From contig CM038716.1 in the NCBI GenBank assembly GCA_021613375.1, forward strand, positions 10,867,667 through 10,931,666: a stretch of DNA of 64,000 bases, in the 5' to 3' direction. Below are positions 1 through 10,975 of this stretch, piece after piece. The notes below the pieces were generated by a model. The model was given only the letters and a program-made list of their open reading frames with translations. It had not been told where the DNA came from and searched no databases. Position 1 is the first letter of the stretch, and every line of letters begins with the position of its first letter. Source of the DNA: Megaleporinus macrocephalus. Lineage: Eukaryota; Chordata; Actinopteri; Characiformes; Anostomidae. The position numbers and the translations under genes are program-made.

Positions 1-1720
1 GACTGCTAATCCTTGTGAGGACCACAGGCTGGTCCCCACCATGTTATTCATTCAGTTGTGATGTTAGGATTGAGGTTGTTAGGGTAGGTTAAGGTTACGG
101 TTGGGCTAGTAGTAGTTCTGGTTAAGGTTTGAGTAAATCAGAGGCTGTGTTCCTGACTTGGTGACCAAAGACTGTATTTTTGACTTATTGAACAATCAGA
201 GGCTGTGTTGTTAACTTATTGACCAATTAAAGACTGTATTTCTGACTTGTCAACCAATCAAAGGCTTCGTTTCTGACTTGTGGGCCAATCAGAGGCTGTT
301 TTTCTGACTTGTCGACTAATCAGAGGCTGTTTTTGAATTGTTGACTAATCAGAGGCTGTTTTTCTGACTTGTTGACCAATCAAAGGCTGTGTTTCTGACT
401 TGTTGACTAATCAGAGGCTGTGTTTCTGACTTGTCAACCAATCAAAGGCTTCATTTCTGACTTGTCGGCCAATCAGAGGCTGTGTTTTTGACTTGTTGAC
501 TAATCAGAGGCTGTTTTTCTGATTTGTTGACCAATCAGAGGCTATGTTTCTGACTTGCTGACCAATCAGAGGCTGCTTTTGACTTGTCGACTAATCAGAG
601 GCTGTGTTTTTGACTTGTTGACTAATCAGAGGCTGTTTTTCTGACTTGTTGACCAATCAAAGGCTGAGTTTCTGACTTGGCGACTAATCAAAGGCTGTAT
701 TTCTGACTTGTTGACCAATCAGAGGCTGTGTTTCTGACTTGTTGACCAATCAGAGGCTGTGTTTCTGACTTGTCAACCAATCAAAGGCTTCGTTTCGGAC
801 TTGTCGGCCAATCAGAGGCTGTGTTTTTGACTTGTTGACTAATCAGAGGCTGTTTTTCTGACTTGTTGACCAATCAAAGGCTGTGTTTCTGACTTGTTGA
901 CCAATCAGAGGCTGTTTTTGACTTGTTGACCAATCAGAGACTGTATTCCTGACTTGGCGACCAATCAAAGGCTGTGTTTCAGACTTGTTGACCAATCAAA
1001 GGCTGTGTTTCTGACTTGTTGACCAATCAGAGACGGTATTCCTGACTTGCCGACCAAACAAAGGCTGTGTTTTTTACTTTTTGACCAATCAGAGGCTGTG
1101 TTCTTGATTTATTGACCAATCAGGAGCTATGTTATTGACTTGTCGACCAGTCATAGGCTGTGCTCCGGATTCGTCGACGAATCAGTGGCAGTGTTCCTGA
1201 CTTGTCCTCTAAATCAGTGGCTAGGTTCCAATCAGAGGCAGTTTTCCCATCTCGTCGATCAATCCGAGGCTGTGCTTCTGACTCAATGAATCAAAGGCTG
1301 TGCTCTTGACTTATCCACCAGTCTGTGCTCTCAACTTGTTGATGAATTGGGAGGCTGTGTTCCCAACTTGTCGACCAATCAGAGGCTGGGTTCCCAACTT
1401 GTCAACCAATTAGAGGCTGTATTCCTGCTTTGTCAACCAATCAGAGGCTGTGCTGCACATTTGTCAACTGAATAGTTGACAAACACCCTCGACCTGAGAG
1501 GGTTAAAGAAAATGTTTTTATTTTTAAACTGGCGACAAATGAGTCTGTACTGTCAGTAGGATGTGTTTCCACGGTAACGTAATCGCTACTGGGTGCACAC
1601 ATGCTGTTATAAATAAAAGTACACACAAAATTCGAGCAACTGTTTTCATCTGAACGTCCAATCTTCTCTCTTCATCTACAGCCAGCAAACTGACTGACTA
1701 ACATCTCACCTGTCTTTCAG
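1..1720 (+). other. clcn2: clcn2 intron (partial), mostly minisatellite
   Basis: This is sequence upstream of a recognisable clcn2 exon, so it is read as intron. About 140-1460 is a degenerate tandem repeat. The rest, including 1461-1720, shows no further exon that I can support. A pyrimidine-rich acceptor ending in TGTCTTTCAG closes the intron at 1720. Confidence 0.6.
140..1460. repeat. 31-bp minisatellite in clcn2 intron
   Basis: About 40 degenerate units of roughly 31 bp. Each carries the core GACCAATCAGAGGCTGTG followed by TTTCTGACTTGTT. Units diverge towards the right end. Each unit contains a CCAAT pentamer, but nothing shows this is used as a promoter element, and the position inside an intron argues against it. 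Confidence 0.9.
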
Positions 1721-1807
1721 ACTCACACTATCTTCTCTCTGTTGGGACTGGACCACGCCTACGTCACCAGCATCGGACGCCTCATAGGAGTCGTATCGCT
1801 ACGAGAG
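1721..1807 (+). CDS. clcn2: ClC-2 chloride channel, penultimate coding exon
   Basis: The exon is 29 codons in phase 0, between a TTTCAG acceptor and a GTACGT donor. Its translation contains [20 protein letters not shown], which matches the end of the second CBS domain in the cytoplasmic tail of ClC-2 voltage-gated chloride channels. It joins in frame to the exon at 2559, whose translation continues the known ClC-2 tail. The protein is a plasma-membrane chloride channel, and the CBS pair regulates gating. Upstream exons lie outside the window. The assignment to ClC-2 rather than ClC-1 rests on the tail in the next exon. Confidence 0.88.
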
Positions 1808-1870
1808 GTACGTAACCTGTTCAGTTCTCCTGGTTTTCTAGGGAACCATCACCTCTAAATACAATAGAGA

Positions 1871-1957
1871 CACACACTAGGGGGCAGTAAGCAGCCCTAC
1901 CAAAGCATCCAGGGAGCAGTCAGGGGTTGGGTGCCTTGCTCAAGGGCACTTCACTCC
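1871..1957 (+). repeat. Fish interspersed repeat fragment (CTAGGGGGCAGT family)
   Basis: The segment starts CACACACTAGGGGGCAGTAA and continues through a GTGCCTTGCTCAAGGGCACT block. This arrangement recurs at about 8483-8622 in this window. From general knowledge it is a very common dispersed repeat in teleost genomes. The copy here is truncated by the neighbouring Tc1 remnant. Confidence 0.6.
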
Positions 1958-1959
1958 AG

Positions 1960-2365
1960 AGTCCAGTGGTGGAGCTTTAGACTGCTCCAGAGTCCAGTGG
2001 TGGAGCTTTACACCACTTCAGACTCCAGTGGCGGAGCTTTACACCACTCCAGAGTCCAGTGGTGGAGCTTTACACCACTGCAGAGTCCAGTGGTGGAGCT
2101 TTAGACTGCTCCAGACTCCAGTGGTGGAGCTTTACACCACTTCAGACTCCAGTGGCGGAGCTTTACACCACTCCAGAGTCCAGTGGCAGAGCTTTACACC
2201 GCTCCAGAGTCCAGTGGCAGAGCTTTACACCACTCTAGAGTCCAGTAATGGAGCTTTACACCACTCCAGAGTCCAATGGTGGAGTTTTACACCACTCCAG
2301 AGTCCAATGGTGGAGTTTTACACCACTCCAGAGTCCACTGGCGGCACTTTACACCACTCTAGAGT
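1960..2365. repeat. 31-bp minisatellite derived from Tc1 remnant
   Basis: About 13 units of 31 bp with the core CCAGAGTCCAGTGGTGGAGC followed by TTTACACCACT. Units differ by scattered substitutions (GGTGG, GGCGG, GGCAG). One unit equals the Tc1-like fragment, so the array probably arose by tandem amplification of a transposon piece. Confidence 0.85.
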
Positions 2366-2480
2366 GCTAGTGCTTGTCTTGTATGACTGTGTCTTTGATT
2401 TTATACACCTGTTAATAATGGGTGTGGCTAAAAACACACCTGAGCCCAGTAACTCATTAAGCTGTCCACATACTTTTAAT
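1960..2480 (-). mobile_element. Tc1-like transposon remnant, transposase lost
   Basis: The right end reads TTTATACACCTGTTAATAAT, then GGGTGTGGCTAAA and GTCCACATACTTTT. This resembles the terminal region of a widespread fish Tc1-like element. The left part consists of units containing GTGGTGGAGCTTTACACCACT, the motif found at the other end of the transposase region in that element. The transposase reading frame itself is missing. Identification is from recall of the family's end sequences, not from a search. Orientation is inferred. Confidence 0.5.
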
Positions 2481-2558
2481 TGATTGATTGTCTCTTTGAA
2501 GTCTTAGTTCTCGTGACTTATAAGTTGAGGCTAATTTGCGAATGTGTTTGTGCCACAG

Positions 2559-2753
2559 CTTCGCAAGGCCATCGAGGGCTCGGTGACGGTGAAGGGGGTG
2601 AAGGTGCGCCCCCCTCTGGCCAGTTTCAGGGACAGCGGCACCAGCAGCAGCGACGCGGAGGTGACGGAGCTCCACAAACTGTGGAACCGCCACACCAACC
2701 TGACCCTGCCTCGGGACCACCAGCCCTCAGACTCTGACGAGAAGTCCCAGTGA
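2559..2753 (+). CDS. clcn2: ClC-2 chloride channel, terminal coding exon
   Basis: Sixty-four codons plus a TGA stop at 2751-2753. The translation begins [10 protein letters not shown], continues [14 protein letters not shown] and [15 protein letters not shown], and ends PSDSDEKSQ. The segment after the CBS domain is characteristic of the ClC-2 C-terminus, which also ends in an acidic, serine-rich stretch. With exon 1721-1807 it forms a continuous frame across a phase-0 junction. No frameshift or stop is seen, so the end of this gene appears intact. Confidence 0.92.
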   Translation, partial: LRKAIEGSVTVKGVKVRPPLASFRDSGTSSSDAEVTELHKLWNRHTNLTLPRDHQPSDSDEKSQ

Positions 2754-3590
2754 GGGGACGCAAAAGGGAAAGAAGAAGGAGGACGAACGAAGAGGACGGA
2801 GGGGACGACTTTTTTTCTTTTCTTTTTCTTCCGAGGGCGACGGACAAACACATTCTGGAATCCTCTGTACTTATTACGGGCGTGCTTTTGGCCACGCCCG
2901 CGCAGACTCCACCCCCTTCTCCCGCCCCATTCTATCATGTCCCGCCCCTTCTGCACTGATCCCTGTCCTGATTTGAGACGGCGAGACGATTTTGAAGCTC
3001 TCTTTGCGGCGTTTTGAAAAAGGGACCGACTAGTCTAACACTTAGCGCCACTTGTCTTCCGTCGCTCCTCTTCTCGAGCACGTCTTCCAAACGTAGGCGT
3101 CCTCCTAACGTACGTGTCCTCCCAAAGTATTCGTCCCACCACGGAAAGTGAGAGAGAGAGACATGAAGAAAGAGAGGACGAGAGTCCTCGGCGCTGTTGG
3201 TTTGTATTTCTTCCTCGTAAGCCAAGAGACACTAAGACAGACACTCCTTCACCGGGATCTGATGGGTCCTTAAATACTGACCAGTATCCTATCGTCACAT
3301 ACACTGACCACCAGAACGGGCACCGCGGCCTCATTTGTTTTCATTGAAATGTCCTTTAATTCTAGATTTTTCTAGAATTAGCACTTTTAGTTCCTTAAAA
3401 CTCGTCTCTTAAGACTAACCGCTACGGGACGCTTGGCAGAGTGCCAAAACTTGCATGAGACTGACCAGTCCGGTCCCCAGTGGTGACCGAAACCGTGTTT
3501 GTTTGTATTATCTCTCTATTTATGCAACTGAGCGCAGTTATCAACACAACACTTACTTTGGCAATAAACGGCAACCTACACAGCCCCCAC
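2754..3590 (+). other. clcn2: clcn2 3' UTR with polyadenylation signal
   Basis: Sequence after the clcn2 stop carries no convincing exon. A canonical AATAAA stands at 3563-3568, about 810 bases after the stop, and is the most likely poly(A) signal. Several overlapping open frames on both strands at 2.5-3.3 kb have no family resemblance and are by-products of GC-rich exon and UTR sequence. Confidence 0.6.
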
Positions 3591-3599
3591 CCCCTTCCC

Positions 3600-3914
3600 T
3601 CATTGGTCGATAGTTTTGCACTGCAGCTACGAGGCTAATGATAGCATGTAGCATTAGCATGTTAGCATTAGCGCCACGAAAACCACACAACCGCTTCCCG
3701 TCGTCCTCTCAAACGGGTCGCAGTTCAGTAGCGCGAACTCTCGTCTATAGGCCTCTATTGCTCGGTAGCTACGTTAGCCTCGCGAGCATGCTAAAAGGGT
3801 TACAACTACAGAAGCGAGCATCAGATGGCAAAAATTACTTTGGTGACCCACCGCACTCGGTTTCAGGGGGACGCTGTGCGAATTTGATTTTCCACCGAAC
3901 TTTCCCTTTAACGT
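3600..3914 (-). repeat. Interspersed repeat, end at 3914
   Basis: The right end reads TTGATTTTCCACCGAACTTT then CCCTTTAA. Its reverse complement matches the start of the repeat at 4255, and both have a GCTACRAGGCTAA block inside. The two copies lie in opposite orientation with their outer ends facing each other. The family is unknown to me; a non-autonomous DNA element is likely. Confidence 0.5.
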
Positions 3915-4254
3915 GTCTATTGGCTGAATAGTCTCGTGCCTCTATTTAATCCCTCCATGCCGTGTTGACTCGCTGATCTGGAAACAGTGTCCACCGACAG
4001 TATTCAAGATTGAACCCGGCACAGACTCGGAACACCTGAACGCCACGCACTTGAACAAACACTCAACTTCTGATCATTCCTGCTGAGTTTAAGCTGAAGG
4101 ACCCAAGATGACCACTTTCCAGTCCACCCACCTATTGGGTCCTGGATTCACGCCCACTAATCAGCGCTCGTCTGGACCAGAGTAGGTCTTTAAGGGAGAA
4201 GGTGATGGCTGGATCTGATCTGGGATCAGATTTAGAGTGAGTTGACAGTATTTA
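3915..4254. other. Intergenic sequence, nothing recognised
   Basis: Single-copy looking sequence between two inverted repeat copies. No open frame of note, no RNA gene and no clear regulatory element is visible. Confidence 0.5.
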
Positions 4255-4425
4255 CTTAAAGGGACAGTTCAGTGAAAAATCAAACCTGCAGAGTTTCTCT
4301 CACAACCTGAATGTAGTCGGTCAGTAGATACAGGTTTAGTGCTGGAGCTACAAGGCTAAGGTTGCTAATAAACAGTAGAAGTCAATAGTCACCCAAATCA
4401 AATTTTTTTGCACTTCAGCTACAAG

Positions 4426-4426
<1 letters not shown>
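4255..4426 (+). repeat. Interspersed repeat, inverted partner of 3600-3914
   Basis: Begins TTAAAGGGACAGTTCAGTGA and contains GGAGCTACAAGGCTAAG. It ends near GTCAATAGTCACCCAAATCA, a phrase that returns near 7306 and, in reverse complement, in the satellite at 9.2-11 kb. It is cut off by a (TA)n tract. Confidence 0.5.

Positions 4427-4494
<68 letters not shown>
4427..4494. repeat. (TA)n microsatellite
   Basis: An uninterrupted run of about 34 TA dinucleotides. Confidence 0.98.
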
Positions 4495-4498
<4 letters not shown>

Positions 4499-5715
4499 GA
4501 GATACAATACATGTCGTGATACAGCGGTGACAATTCAATATATCATGATATACTGCATTACTGCAAGTAAAGTATTATATTGTGATTTTTCATATCTTAC
4601 TATTAAAACACACCAGTATATAAACAGGTTTATCAATGATTACAATAGCATTGCGCCCTTGTGCTGCTTGTTAGTGTTGGAGTGGAGCTGAAAATAGATT
4701 ACAATACTGACATCTAGTGGTCAGAGGTTTAAACACAACACACAATGATTCACAGTCTGCCAGGAATCTGTGTATCAGTACTGTGTTTTTGAGAATTGAT
4801 ACAGTATCACTAAACATAATATCCTGATATTCAATATTTTCGATATTTTCTTACACCCCTAATATATATACACTAAAAGTATTGTGCTGTTGTTGAGATG
4901 CTTGCCTTACACTGTGGAGCTGGTAAAGGGTCCATATCCCACTTTTTTCTAATGATATATATTTTTAATATTTTAAATCTACTCGAATTGCTCTTCCATT
5001 ATTTTTTTTTTATTATTAATATTACCCGACTGGGAATGACAACAGGTTTTTATTAACACAAGCAACAACGCCTGGTCAAATATTTTTTAAGGAAATTAAA
5101 TATTTAAAAGAAACTACTAACGTTATCCACCTTGTGTCACCAAAAACTCATTACTGCAACGCTTCGGAAACATATTTTAAAATGAAACTGTTTTTTTAAA
5201 CTGATCTTACCTTCCATCATTTGCGTAGTGTGTTTTTAATGTAAACTATTGAAGCAAATATTTTACAATTTGTATCATTTTGCAGGTTTTATGTCATTAC
5301 CGAAACAACTATTACGAAAAATATCGTTGTGTTGTTTGGGTTAACGGCCTTACTGATTACAGTGAGGGGGTTTAATTTATGCAAACTCATTAAACGACCT
5401 CGAATGAAAAGTAAATGAATGAACGTGTTGCGGTAATGAGTACCGGGGTTAAAAAAGAAGAATTTACTTTAAATGAATTCTATAAGAGTTGTTTATGGTT
5501 ATATGAGGACTGAGGCACATGGTTTGAGGTGGTGTTGACTCTCTTCCCGGCGCTCCTCAGCTCAGCTCCGAGCTTTAAAGCCACACAGCTGCAGTTCAGT
5601 GGATATGAAGTCCTTCCAGGTAGCTGCTGAGGTGCTACTGCAGCTCATTGCTAAGTGATTTCGTAGATATTGCTGTAGTGTCCCAGGTGGTTGCTAGCTT
5701 TCTTGAGGAGAATGG
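4495..5715. other. AT-rich intergenic sequence, no gene seen
   Basis: AT-rich sequence without a supported exon or RNA gene. GATAT/ATATC-type words are frequent around 4495-4860 and suggest an old dispersed repeat. A motif ATGAAGTCCTTCCAG followed by GTAGCT near 5606 resembles a tiny start exon with a weak donor, but nothing downstream supports it. Confidence 0.4.
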
Positions 5716-5784
5716 TTGTGTTACGGAGTGTACGCTGAGGTAGAAAAGATGCAGATGTGTTTTATGAGTTGCTGCCCCCCATCC

Positions 5785-6240
5785 TTGGGTCAGACTCTTA
5801 ACACCACCTTCACCTACCTGTGTGCAGGTAAACTGTCTAACACTACCTTGACCTACCTGTGTACAGGTAAACTATCTAACACTACCTTCACCTACCTGTG
5901 TACAGGTAAACTGTCTAACACTACCTTCACCTACCTGTGTACAGGTAAACTGTCTAACACTACCTTCACCTACCTGTGTACAGGTAAACTGTCTAACACT
6001 ACCTTCACCTACCTGTGTACAGGTAAACTGTCTAACTCTACCTTCACCTACCTGTGTACAGGTAAACTGTCTAACTCTACCTTCACCTACCTGTGTACAG
6101 GTAAACTGTCTAACTCTACCTTCACCTACCTGTGTACAGGTAAACTGTCTAACTCTACCTTCACCTACCTGTGTACAGGTAAACTGTCTAACTCTACCTT
6201 CACCTACCTGTGTACAGGTAAACTGTCTAACACCACCTGT
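5785..6240. repeat. 39-bp minisatellite with open frame
   Basis: About 11-12 units of 39 bp, each containing ACCTACCTGTGTACAGGTAA and CTGTCTAAC. Because 39 is a multiple of three, one frame stays open and spells a 13-residue repeat (LSNTTFTYLCTGK) over about 150 codons. A long open frame is expected from the period alone, and no start context, splice partner or conserved flank supports a gene. Each unit contains CAGGTAAAC, a splice-donor look-alike. Confidence 0.9.
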
Positions 6241-6285
6241 GTAGACAGACGTTCCGGCTCCCGGGGTCCGACATCAGCCTCGTAG

Positions 6286-7560
6286 CTCCAGCACAGAACT
6301 TAAATAGGCGACCCGCACGTCTTGACAGTGTCTGCTTTTCACTGAAGGGTTTCTTTAAAACAAGGTTCTCCATAAATCAGTGTTTGAGGCGTAACCAGGG
6401 AGACGGCTCAGATGTGGTTTACAGTGGTGGTGATGGTAACCAGGCGTCCCCATTGTATTTACTATCAAACCCACCAGTGAAGCTTCACGTGCCTTCTGAG
6501 TTTATCTGGATGTTGATGGTAAAATGTGGAAGATCTGAAAATACTAGGTTTTCTTTGGGGACTATTTAACCTCACAGCGTCCTGCATGTATCCCTCCACC
6601 ATGAATGGAGTTTAAGACTGAGATCTTCTCTAAACTCTCATAAACAGCGTCTCAGAATCAGACAGTGTATTTATAACATCTACTGTAAGAACTTTCTGTG
6701 AGGAGCTTTTAGAGGAGGACGTCTGGATCCATTCACCTCCACTGTGAACAAGTTAGAAATGACTTCATACCTTAATCGTCCATAGATCAGACTTTATTTT
6801 GAAAAAATTGGTGGAGTTTCCTTTTAATCAGCACCTTCTATAAGCACTCAGCCTCTGTCTCTCTCTCTCTCTGCCTCTCTCTCTCTCTCTCTTTCTCTAT
6901 CTCTCTGCCTCTCTCTCTCTCAGATATTGATTTGCCATTGACAAGTGTCCATCATCTCGCCTGGACCAATCAGCTTTAATCGCCGGCCGCTTGCCTGTGG
7001 GTGGAGGGCGGGGCTAATGTGTTTGATGGCGCACCTTAGAAGTATGATTTTAGGTCTACAGATTAATATATATATAAATATATATTTAACATATCATAAC
7101 TGGAACGAGCGAATTAACTTAAGATCATACTTTTCTTTTATTTTGTTGTTGTTGTTTGTGTTTGTTTATGAAGACTCCAGTCCCTGTTGGGAGATATCGG
7201 TTTTAGGGTTCTTGGAAAAGCTGGCGAGCGAGTTGATGGCTGGTGGCCAGATTTCACTTCTCTCAGTTTTGAGCTGTAGGCTGAGGAGGTAAACAGGCAG
7301 TTGAAGTCAATAGTCACCCAAATCCTTCCAGTGAATGATCAGCGTACACGTTCAAGCAGGTCGCACAGACTTGTGACTGACTGTGAGCCATAAACATAAA
7401 CAGAACCTGGTCATGAGGCTGCAGGCAGCGATGATTTGTTCTATTTTATGGCTCGTAGTGGTAATAATAGTAATAACCCGGTTTATTATTTATTTATTTA
7501 TTATTAAAGCTGATTGGTTGGTGTAGTGTAGTGGCACTGCCTGTTATGTAACACAGGAAT
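6286..7560. other. Intergenic sequence with (CT)n tract, no gene supported
   Basis: Contains a (CT)-rich microsatellite at about 6855-6923 that ends in CAG and so mimics a splice acceptor. It also contains a stray copy of the GTCAATAGTCACCCAAATCC phrase near 7306. An open frame of 115 codons at 6945-7292 has no recognisable motif. Nothing else was seen. Confidence 0.45.
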
Positions 7561-7589
7561 TTGAACCATCCAGTAAATCACCTACATAC

Positions 7590-8378
7590 ACACAGTAGTT
7601 AACACACACACTAGGGGGCAGTGAAACACCCACATACACACACATACAAGTGAACACACACACTAGGGGGCAGTGAAACACCCACATACACACACATACA
7701 AGTGAACACACACACACTAGGGGGCAGTGAAACACCCACATACACAAAGTAGTGAACACACACACTAGGGGGCAGTGAAACACACACTAGGGGGCAGTGA
7801 AACACCCACATACACTCACAGGGGCGATGAAACACCCACATACACACCCACACACTAGTGAACACACATGCTATGGGGCAGTGAAACACACACACACACA
7901 CACAGAGTAGTGAACACACATGCTAGGGGGTAGTGAAACACACACTCACACAGAGTAGTGAACACGCACTAGGGGGCAATGAAACGCCCACATACACACA
8001 CACACTAGTAAATACACATGCTAGGGGGCAGTGAAACACACACAGAGTAGTGAACACGCACTAGGGGGCAATGAAACGCCCACATACACTCACACACACT
8101 ACTGAACACACATGCTAGGGGGCAGTGAAACACACACAGAGTAGTGAACACACACTAGGGGGCAGTGAAACACACACACACACACACACAGTAGTGAACA
8201 CACACTAGGGGCAGTGAAACACCCACATACACACACACACACACTAGTGAACACACACTAGGGGCAGTGAAACACCCAAATACACACACACACACACACA
8301 CACTAGTGAACACATGCTAGGAGGCAGTGAAACACACACATACAGAGTAGTGAACACACACTAAGGGGCAGTGAAACA

Positions 8379-8411
<33 letters not shown>

Positions 8412-8482
8412 TAGTGAACACATGCTAGGAGGCAGTGAAACACACACATACAGAGTAGTGAACACACACTAAGGGGCAGTGA
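7590..8482. repeat. CA-rich minisatellite with CTAGGGGGCAGTGAA core
   Basis: About 18-20 irregular units of CACTAGGGGGCAGTGAAACA, followed by CCCACATACAC, CA dinucleotide runs and AGTAGTGAACACA. Unit length varies because the CA run varies. It runs directly into an interspersed repeat that begins with the same core, so the array looks like a slippage or tandem expansion of that repeat's first bases. Open frames on the minus strand are products of the period. Confidence 0.9.
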
Positions 8483-8622
8483 AACACACACACACTAGGG
8501 GGCAGTGAGCACGCTTGCCCAGAGAGCAGTTGAGTGTTTGGTGTCTTGCTCAAGGTCAGGGATCAAATCAGTGACCTTCCCGTCTCTAGACTGGGTTCTG
8601 AAGGTCCAGCCCCCGACCGCCC
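8483..8622 (+). repeat. Fish interspersed repeat (CTAGGGGGCAGTGA family)
   Basis: Reads CACACTAGGGGGCAGTGAGC, then GTGTCTTGCTCAAGG and GGGATCAAATCAGTGACCTT, ending in CCGACCGCCCC. It is the same family as 1871-1957 but more complete. The family name is not assigned. Confidence 0.55.
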
Positions 8623-8663
8623 CTTGTGTGAACATTGTGTGAACATTTCATGATGAATGGACC

Positions 8664-8732
8664 AATAGAAATGCTAGAATTATAGAAATGCTAGAATTAT
8701 AGAAATGCTAGAATTATAGAAATGCTAGAAGA
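8664..8732. repeat. 19-bp tandem repeat, four units
   Basis: Almost exact units of ATAGAAATGCTAGAATTAT. A second short repeat (TAAATGAGATG, three units) follows near 8840-8871. Confidence 0.9.
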
Positions 8733-9239
8733 ATAGACTGTTTTCGGCCTCTCCTGTAAAGTAGCCATGTTGGAGATGCTGGTTTTTCTTTGGGCAGGGA
8801 CGATATGAAGCATCTGCATGAACGAGGGTGGGCTTTATGTAAATGAGATGTAAATGAGATGTAAATGAGATGCTCTGGTGGTCGATTTCACACGCTAAAT
8901 GCTGATTCAGCGCTTGTCTTTGTCTCCATGGCATACAAAAGTGAGTGAGTGAGTTCGTACATCACCATCAAATCTGCACTCCTGTTTGTACAACTTATCC
9001 TCACGCTCCATAATGCAAGTGGGAGCTTCCCAGCAGGAAAACTCCAGCTTATTCCGGAATATCCGAGGTTTTTTTTTTTTTTTTTAGAGTTGGACAGCTA
9101 GATAACTAAACAACTCCAAGCTTGTAACACACCCACACCAGCCAAGGGTGTGCGTCCAGTTTTTCTTGACCTCAGTGGCATGAACACCTTCTGATGGAAG
9201 GCTGGAAAGAGTTCAGTTGACATGAGCGCAGCTTAAACC
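8733..9239. other. Intergenic, nothing recognised
   Basis: Contains a poly-T tract near 9069-9085. No exon, RNA gene or transposon end was identified. Confidence 0.4.
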
Positions 9240-10975
9240 ACATCAAGTCTTTGGCTGACAATTTGGGTGACTATTGACTTCTAGTCTTTTGCACCATTTA
9301 CTCAAGTTTAAAAAAAAATTTGGACACCAGACAAACCTTGATGGATCAACTACATCTGGGCTCAGTGTTATCTTTAACGTGGCCTCCAAACCGCATTAAC
9401 AAGTTTGTACAAACCAGCTACAGTGTAAGAGCTGATTTGGGTGACTATTGACTTCTATTGTTCGCACCATTAGCTCCAGTTTAAAACTAATGAGGGGAAA
9501 ATTTGAACACCAGACAAGTCTTGATGGATCAAGTACATCTGGGCTCAGTGTGTTCCCAGTTATCTTAAAGTTGGCCCTCAAACCACATCAACAAGTCCTT
9601 GCAAACCAGCTTCAGTGTAAGAGCTGATTTGGGTGACTATTGACTTCTATTGTTAGCACTGTTGACTTTAGTTTATAACTAATGAGGGGAAAATATGGAC
9701 AACAAACAAGCCTTGCTTAATCAACTACATCTGAGCTCAGTGTGTTCCCAGCTGTCTTAAACGTGGCCTTCAAACCACATCAACAAGTCTGTGCAAACGT
9801 CATGTGGTTTAGGAGCTGATTTGGGTGACTATCAGTTGTTAGCACTGTTGACTCTAGTTTAGTTTAAAACTAATGATTGAAAAATTTGAACACCAAACAA
9901 GTCTTGGCTGATTGACTACATCTGTTCCCAGTTATCGTGGATGTGGCCTTCAAACCACATCAACAAGTCCCTGCAAACCGGCTACAGTATAAGAGCTGAT
10001 TTGTGTGACTATTGACTTCCATTATTAGCACCGTTGACTCTAGTTTAAAACTAATAAGGGGGAAAATTTGGACACCAAACAAGTCTTGGCTGATCGAATA
10101 CAGGTCAGTGTGTTCCCATTTATCTTGAACGTGGCCTTCAAACCGCATAAACAAGTTTGTGCAAACTGCATGTGGTTTAAGAGCTGATTTGGGTGACTAT
10201 TGACTTCTATTGTTAACACTGTTAGGTCCAGTTTAAAACTAATGAGGGGAAAATTTGGAAACCCAACAAGTCTTGCTTGATCAACTACATCTGAGCTCAG
10301 TGTGTTCCCAGTTATCTTTAACGTGGCCTTCAAACCACATCAACAAGTTTGTGCAAACTAAATGTAATTTGAGAGCTGATTTGGGTGACTATTGACTTCT
10401 ATTGTTAGCACCGTTGACTCTAGTTTAAAACTAATGAGGGGAAAATTTGGACACCAAACAAGTCTTCATGGATCAACTACATCTGAGCTCAGTGTGTTCC
10501 CAGTTATCTTGAACGTGGCCTTCAAACCACATTAACAAGTCTGTGCAAACTGAATGTAATTTGAGAGCTGATTTGGGTGACTATTGACTTCTATTGTTGG
10601 CACCGTTGACTCTAGTTTGAATCTAACGAGGGGAAAATTTGGACACCAAACAAGTCTTGGCTGATCGAATACATCTGGGCTCAGTGTGTTCCCAGTTATC
10701 TTGAACATGGCCTTCAAACCACATCACCAAGTCCCTGCAAACCGGCTACAGTGTAAGAGCTGATTTGGGTGACTATTGACTTCCATTATTAGCACCGTTG
10801 ACTCCAGTTTAAAATTAATGACAGGGAAAAATTGGAAACCAAACAAGTCTTGGTTGATTGACTACATCTTTCCAAGATAGTTCCCACTTATCTTGAACGT
10901 GGCCTTCAGTCCCTGCTAACCGGCTCCAGTGTAAGAGCTGATTTGGGTGACTATTGACTTCTATTGTCAGTTGTT
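9240..10975. repeat. ~180-194-bp satellite, about nine units
   Basis: The phrase GCTGATTTGGGTGACTATTG recurs at intervals of about 179-194 bases (near 9433, 9625, 9817, 9996, 10181, 10375, 10567, 10759 and 10938). Between these come TCTAGTTTAAAACTAATGAG and GTGTTCCCAGTTATCTT. Short open frames on the minus strand recur in every unit and are shadows of the period. The GGGTGACTATTGACTT phrase also occurs inverted near 4381 and 7306, so the satellite was probably seeded by a dispersed repeat. Confidence 0.85.

Larger units (their letters stand above)
1808..2558 (+). other. clcn2: clcn2 last intron with transposon remnants
   Basis: The intron runs from the GTACGT donor at 1808 to the TGCCACAG acceptor at 2558. 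It contains two decayed interspersed elements: a CTAGGGGGCAGT-type repeat near 1871-1957, and a Tc1 fragment with an internal minisatellite at about 1960-2480. An open frame of 151 codons across the minisatellite (2028-2483) comes from the repeat period and is not a gene. Confidence 0.75.

Noticed and set aside
2028..2483. 151-codon open frame in the clcn2 intron
   Set aside because: It runs through a 31-bp minisatellite of transposon origin; its residues simply cycle with the repeat.
5716..6285. 189-codon open frame with 13-residue repeats
   Set aside because: A 39-bp period keeps one frame open by chance. No start context, conserved flank or second copy supports a protein.
7544..7919. Minus-strand frames rich in Cys, Val and Phe
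   Set aside because: They are the reverse complement of the CA-rich minisatellite.
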